From positions 3,565,001 to 3,629,000 of the forward strand of contig NZ_CP053538.1 of NCBI RefSeq assembly GCF_013137895.1: 64,000 nucleotides of DNA, in the 5' to 3' direction. This DNA is from Hymenobacter taeanensis (GTDB lineage: Bacteria; Bacteroidota; Bacteroidia; Cytophagales; Hymenobacteraceae). Positions 62,001 to 64,000 of this stretch are shown here, piece after piece. The first letter of the stretch is position 1. The number at the start of each line of letters is the position of its first letter. The position numbers and the translations under genes were made by a program. A model generated the notes under the pieces. It searched no databases and had not been told where the DNA came from. It saw nothing but the letters and a program-made list of their open reading frames with translations.

Positions 62001-64000
62001 TCCTGGCTTCTACCAGCGGACTGGTGATGAATGATGTAGTAACGGTGAGCAGCAGAGGAGGCAACTTCAATGATAAGAATGTAGCTTCTGGCAAAACGGT
62101 AACGGCTGCTGTTAGTAAAGCCGGCGCCGATGCTGGCAACTATACCGCCAATAGTACGGCTACAGCTACGGCGGCCATCACTCCCAAAGCCATTACTCCG
62201 GTATTCACAGCACAAAGCAAAACCTACGATGGCAACACAAATGCCACCATTCTAACCCGCAGCCTTGCCGGGCAGCTACCGGATGACGACGTAACCCTGA
62301 CCGGTGGTTCGGCTACGTTTGATACCAAGGACGTGGGTGCTAATAAAACAGTAACGGCTAATGGCTTGGCACTCAGTGGCGCTGACAGGGGGAACTATAG
62401 CGCCAGCGCTACCGCCACAACCACAGCAGCCATCACGGCTAAGCAGCTCACGGCTACAATTGTGGCCCAGAACAAAACCTACAACGGTAGCCCTGCGGCT
62501 ACGGCTACTGGTTCGGTGCCTGATGCTGACCTCATTGATGGGGAAGCAGTAGGAGTTACAGTAAGCTACGCCGCATTCAACAACAAGAATGTTGGCGGTG
62601 GTAAAACGGTGACGGCAACTGTAGCCTTGAGTGGCACCGCTTCTTCCAATTATAGCCTCACTTCCACAAGTGCCTCCACTACTGCTGCTATCACGCCCAA
62701 GGCGTTGGAAATCGTCATCACGGCCGACAACAAAACCTATAATGGCAATGCAGATGCTACGGCTCATGCCACTATAGGTAGTGGCCTAGTGCAAGGTGAT
62801 GCGGTACTGGTAGAAGCCACCCATGGGGCCTTTGATAACAAAAGCGTAGGCAACGGAAAACCTGTATGGGCTGATGTAAGCATAGCGGGCGGCGCCGATA
62901 AGGGGAATTACTCTGCTAATGCTACAGCTTCCACTTCGGCAAACATCACGCCTTTGGCAGTTGTGGGTCACTTCACCGCCGAAAACAAAATCTATAACGC
63001 ATCAACCGCTGCCGCCGTCTTAACTCGTACGCTGACGGGCGTAATTGGTCAGGACGCGGTGGCCCTGGCAGGTGGTACGGCTACCTTCGCCGATAAAAAC
63101 GTGGGTGTTGACAAAATAGTGACCCTGGCCGATGCTACTCTTGATGGCGCCGATAAAGGCAACTACAGCCTGAGCTCGGTGGCTACTGCAACGGCCACCA
63201 TCGCTCGACTGGATATAACGGGCTCATTCGTTGCCAGCAACAAGGTGTATGATGGTAATACCGTTGCTACCGTTATCAGTCGGACTCCAAATGGGGTACT
63301 TGGTACCGATGCTGTAACGTTGATCAGCGGTACTGCCGCTTTCAACACTAAAGATGTAGCAAGCGGCAAAACAGTTGCGGCGAGCGGTATGACTCTGGGC
63401 GGTGCCCAGGCCGGCAACTATAACCTCACATCTGTGGGCAGCACAACGGCTGATATTACGCCGCGCCCTATTCAGGTAACAGCTACGGCAGGCCAAAGCA
63501 AGGTGTACGGCACCGTTGCTGATCCGCAACTGGCCTACACTATTGCCACCGGCTCTAAAGTGGCCGAGGACAGCTTCTCCGGGCAATTAGTGCGGGCTGA
63601 CGGTGAACAGGTAAAGACGTATGCTATTTCCCTCGGCACCCTCAGCCTTGGCACCAACTACGATCTGAGCCTGGCGCCCGGAGCTACGTTTGCCATTACC
63701 GCCAAGCCGCTAGTACCTGCTGTTCTGGCCAACAATAAGGTTTACAACAACAACACAACGGCGGCTATTTCCAGCCGGACCCTTACGGGGATTGTTGGTC
63801 AGGATGATGTGACGCTAACGGGCGGTACTGCCGCCTTTGGCGACAAAAACGCAGGTACGGGTAAAACGGTAACCGCCACCGGCCTGGCATTGTCAGGAAA
63901 CATGTCTGGTAACTACAGCCTGACAACGACCACCGCCACTACCACTGCCGATATCACGGCCCTGGGTATCACGGGCTCATTTACTGCCAATAGCAGAGTT
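56096..64000 (+). CDS. Giant secreted YDG/MBG repeat protein (adhesin-like), 3' end outside window
   Basis: One reading frame is open from the ATG at 56096 to the last base, 2635 codons without a stop. Residues 1-36 are a signal peptide (CLLFLLLSFFVSVGAMAQ core). Residues 37-130 form a unique domain starting TVTSDKDDYAPGEIAHITGT and ending WVFTDG. Residues about 132-225 look like a bacterial Ig-like domain (SITLKATLTQSSGQGNGSL ... ASFVGDN). From 226 on, YDG-type repeats follow (K-V/T-YDGN-T-A ... GADAGNYSL ... TADIT), with MBG-type repeats (KVYGxxxPxLxY) inserted. Such proteins are usually exported by T9SS and carry a C-terminal sorting or gliding-motility-associated domain, which would lie beyond this window. 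Function: surface adhesion or matrix is inference. Confidence 0.88.
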   Translation, partial: MRTPLPTPKIGRQLKAYWCLLFLLLSFFVSVGAMAQTVTSDKDDYAPGEIAHITGTGWTQDQMVHVEFKEEPDYPDYHSYDIGVNSDGTWQIDYAIEERHLGVKFIVTAVGRQSGAKATWVFTDGFKTNLAVESSAGVYNGSITLKATLTQSSGQGNGSLVASKPISFSLNNTFVGSTNTTSAGVAMITVNLPSTIPSATYSNGITASFVGDNIYDSSSGANQLTVNKATVTVSNITANNREYNATSTATLNTSNATLSGVVSGETVTLNTSGATASFATKVVGTNKPVTVSGLGLSGTTASNYTLTQPTGLTATITAKGITITGVTASNKVYDGNSTATLNTGSAALSGVFSGDAVNFSSAGAQGAFNDGNIGTGKAVTVSGFAISNTDAGNYSLSQPTGLSANITAKSLTPVVTVSNKVYDAGTTATILTRSVTGKVGSEDVTLTGGTAAFADKVVANGKTVTVTGLGLTGAAAGNYSLASATTTATANITTATLTPSFTTTATREYDATTAAAIVERNLAGVLSTDAVNITGGTASFADKNVGTGKTVTASGFSLTGADATNYVLSATSPTTTAGITAKPLTVAGLAASSKAYDGTAAAALTGTPSLVGVPAAEVAGAVALNGTAAGAFASASIGTTKAVTVSGLTLGGTAPGNYSLSLPTNLTADINPKLLTASFTAKSKTYDGNTAAEILTRSVSGKVGNEDVSLAGGTATFADKTAADNKTVTGAGFTLSGAQASNYALQATPLATTTADIKALSLTAHIVASNKVYDGNTEASLTGRSVSGQLQGDDVSLSNLGTATFASKAAGQSKTVTATGLTLSGNDAGNYSLDGSATTAADITPKPLVATVTALNKEYNGTTTALINGLSLSGIVESDAVSFTINALNFSDKNVGSGKTVTASGLELAGTDKGNYSLTSTSASTTADITAKALTIAITADNKTYDGSTSATTHASIESGLVDNDVVTVSAGGGSFEDKNVGTNKVVTANVSKAGADAGNYTANATATTKANITAAELTASFTAQSKVYDGTAQAVILNKALNGVLEGDNVTLEGGIANFNTKDVGTSKMVTVSSFTLDGAQAGNYSLSATNPTATANITAATLTYTANSATRMYGEANGSLSGTVTGFVNNETAATATTGTASFTSVADAASPVGRYGVTGAGLAAKYGNYTFAQASDNSTALEVSARPITITANLGQTKVYGDNEPEAFTYAVSGSGLASVDAFTGALSRAIGNTVGAYTIGQGSLSIRSKSTSASTIDNYSLTYVPNDFTITPKAVTVTPAAGQGKTYGSVEPVLAYEPVTLVGNDAFTGSLSRVQGNTVGTYNITQGSLGLSNNYTLNFTPQVKFTITAKALTASIAANDKVYDGGLVATATGSVLPAEVVSGDEVRVDVTNPVFATKQVGADKTVTATVALSGASAPNYRLSANIATAQADITAKPLTASVTINNKVYDGGTAAIIATRTLDGVVPSDVVSLTGGTATFTDKNVQNTKTVTITGLSLTGADESNYSVSATTTATADITPRPLEVTATAGQSKVYGTTTDPVLAYTITSGTKVSGDNFSGQLLRAEGELVNTYAISLGSLTLGNNYSLSLASGSSFAITRKALTASIVAQNKVYDATVDATATGSVLAADLVGNDIVTITVTDAQFNDKRVGNTKPVMATVALGGGATGNYSLTSNTAATTANITAAELVPSFTAASRVYNGDLATRITGRSIDGVLLTDQVFLSAGTASFVDKNVGEAKTVTGTGFSLTGTDAGNYRLPATNPTTKADITPKAMTIAISATNKPYDGNRDAAVTASIESGLVSNDAVTVSAGNGLFDTKNVGTGKTVTAAVSKAGADAGNYTANTTATTTAAISSKALSIAIAAQDKVYDGNRNAAVTASIASGLVDDDVVTVSATEALFADKHVGTTKTVNSNVSKAGADADNYTANTTATTTAAISAKPLVISITATDKVYNGNTAAITSALLASTSGLVMNDVVTVSSRGGNFNDKNVASGKTVTAAVSKAGADAGNYTANSTATATAAITPKAITPVFTAQSKTYDGNTNATILTRSLAGQLPDDDVTLTGGSATFDTKDVGANKTVTANGLALSGADRGNYSASATATTTAAITAKQLTATIVAQNKTYNGSPAATATGSVPDADLIDGEAVGVTVSYAAFNNKNVGGGKTVTATVALSGTASSNYSLTSTSASTTAAITPKALEIVITADNKTYNGNADATAHATIGSGLVQGDAVLVEATHGAFDNKSVGNGKPVWADVSIAGGADKGNYSANATASTSANITPLAVVGHFTAENKIYNASTAAAVLTRTLTGVIGQDAVALAGGTATFADKNVGVDKIVTLADATLDGADKGNYSLSSVATATATIARLDITGSFVASNKVYDGNTVATVISRTPNGVLGTDAVTLISGTAAFNTKDVASGKTVAASGMTLGGAQAGNYNLTSVGSTTADITPRPIQVTATAGQSKVYGTVADPQLAYTIATGSKVAEDSFSGQLVRADGEQVKTYAISLGTLSLGTNYDLSLAPGATFAITAKPLVPAVLANNKVYNNNTTAAISSRTLTGIVGQDDVTLTGGTAAFGDKNAGTGKTVTATGLALSGNMSGNYSLTTTTATTTADITALGITGSFTANSRV
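56773..64000 (+). repeat. Tandem array of YDG-type repeats, unit about 255 bp
   Basis: About 24 units, each marked by a YDG/YNG/YDA tripeptide. The markers lie near 56818, 57090, 57356, 57616, 57876, 58148, 58409, 58668, 58926, 59180, 60191, 60453, 60949, 61204, 61462, 61717, 61967, 62222, 62479, 62734, 62992, 63249 and 63743, and the start of a further unit reaches the window end. Spacing of 249-270 bp is usual; the stretch 58585-59349 repeats at exactly 255 bp. Units share GTATFADKNVGTGKTVTA-like and GADAGNYSL-like words but differ at many codons, so the array is old rather than freshly amplified. Confidence 0.85.
59400..60135 (+). repeat. Block of three MBG-type repeats inside the YDG array
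   Basis: Three consecutive units carry RMYGEANGSL (about 59428), KVYGDNEPEAFTY (59696) and KTYGSVEPVLAYE (59954) in place of YDG. They have the MBG domain pattern with GSLSR and YTIGQGSLSI-like turns. Two more isolated MBG units lie at about 60703 (KVYGTTTDPVLAY) and 63505 (KVYGTVADPQLAY); these two are near copies of each other at protein level. Confidence 0.75.

Noticed and set aside
56213..63586. Series of reverse-strand open frames of 60-160 residues, many exactly 84 codons long
   Set aside because: They are the antisense shadow of the 255-bp YDG repeats. They have no recognisable domains, and the forward strand has one continuous frame with signal peptide and domain motifs.
56773..64000. 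Regularly spaced repeats that could suggest a CRISPR or satellite array
   Set aside because: The unit is about 255 bp, keeps the reading frame and encodes YDG/MBG domains; there are no short identical repeats with unique spacers.

Overview
The window looks like chromosomal DNA from a pigmented, gliding-type Bacteroidota of the Cytophagales, most likely Hymenobacter or a close relative. The support is gldA/gldF/gldG/gldC, SusC/SusD pairs, type IX secretion (T9SS) C-terminal sorting tails, Bacteroidota-type -7 boxes (TAnnTTTG) where promoters can be guessed, and a GC-rich genome with many ATG starts lacking a Shine-Dalgarno. No rRNA, tRNA, CRISPR array, transposase or phage gene was recognised.

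Layout. 1-5.7 kb: 3' end of etfA, a bifunctional nuclease, a YfiT-like DinB enzyme, an MlaE/MlaF lipid-transport pair, two SDR oxidoreductases and a DUF2807 lipoprotein. 5.8-9.5 kb: gldA-gldF-gldG, split by an inverted-repeat element. 9.6-18.6 kb: an unknown lipoprotein, a short BLUF photoreceptor, dnaN, gldC, dcd, hemL and envelope proteins, including a TPR plus periplasmic-binding-protein fusion. 19-24.6 kb: a tetR-ABC-HlyD-TolC export operon whose ATPase has lost its usual catalytic residues. 24.7-27.8 kb: DUF1361, dGTPase, DUF547. 27.9-30.1 kb: a reverse-strand arsR-arsI-arsN1-arsC operon with an operator palindrome and no efflux pump.

30.4-54.8 kb: a large L-arabinan/arabinose utilisation locus. 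It holds a GH2 enzyme, SusC/SusD, one lipoprotein GH43, three paralogous GH43-RICIN-T9SS enzymes, a mutarotase, araB, araD, araA, a sodium:solute symporter, a GH27 enzyme, and a decayed GH127-like gene. A 16-bp palindrome (ACACAA-WCGW-TTGTGT) sits in front of three transcription units, in tandem before susC, with a half-site before araA. This points to one local repressor or activator encoded outside the window. The expected flow is: secreted GH43 enzymes cut arabinan, SusCD imports oligosaccharides, periplasmic and lipoprotein enzymes release arabinose, the SSS symporter takes it in, and AraA-AraB-AraD convert it to xylulose 5-phosphate.

54.8-64 kb: a decayed and AT-rich stretch, then one reading frame open from 56096 to the window edge (at least 2635 residues). 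It encodes a secreted protein built of about two dozen YDG-type repeats of about 85 residues, interspersed with MBG-type repeats. Across the whole window the octamer TGGCCTAG/CTAGGCCA is strikingly frequent in both genes and spacers.
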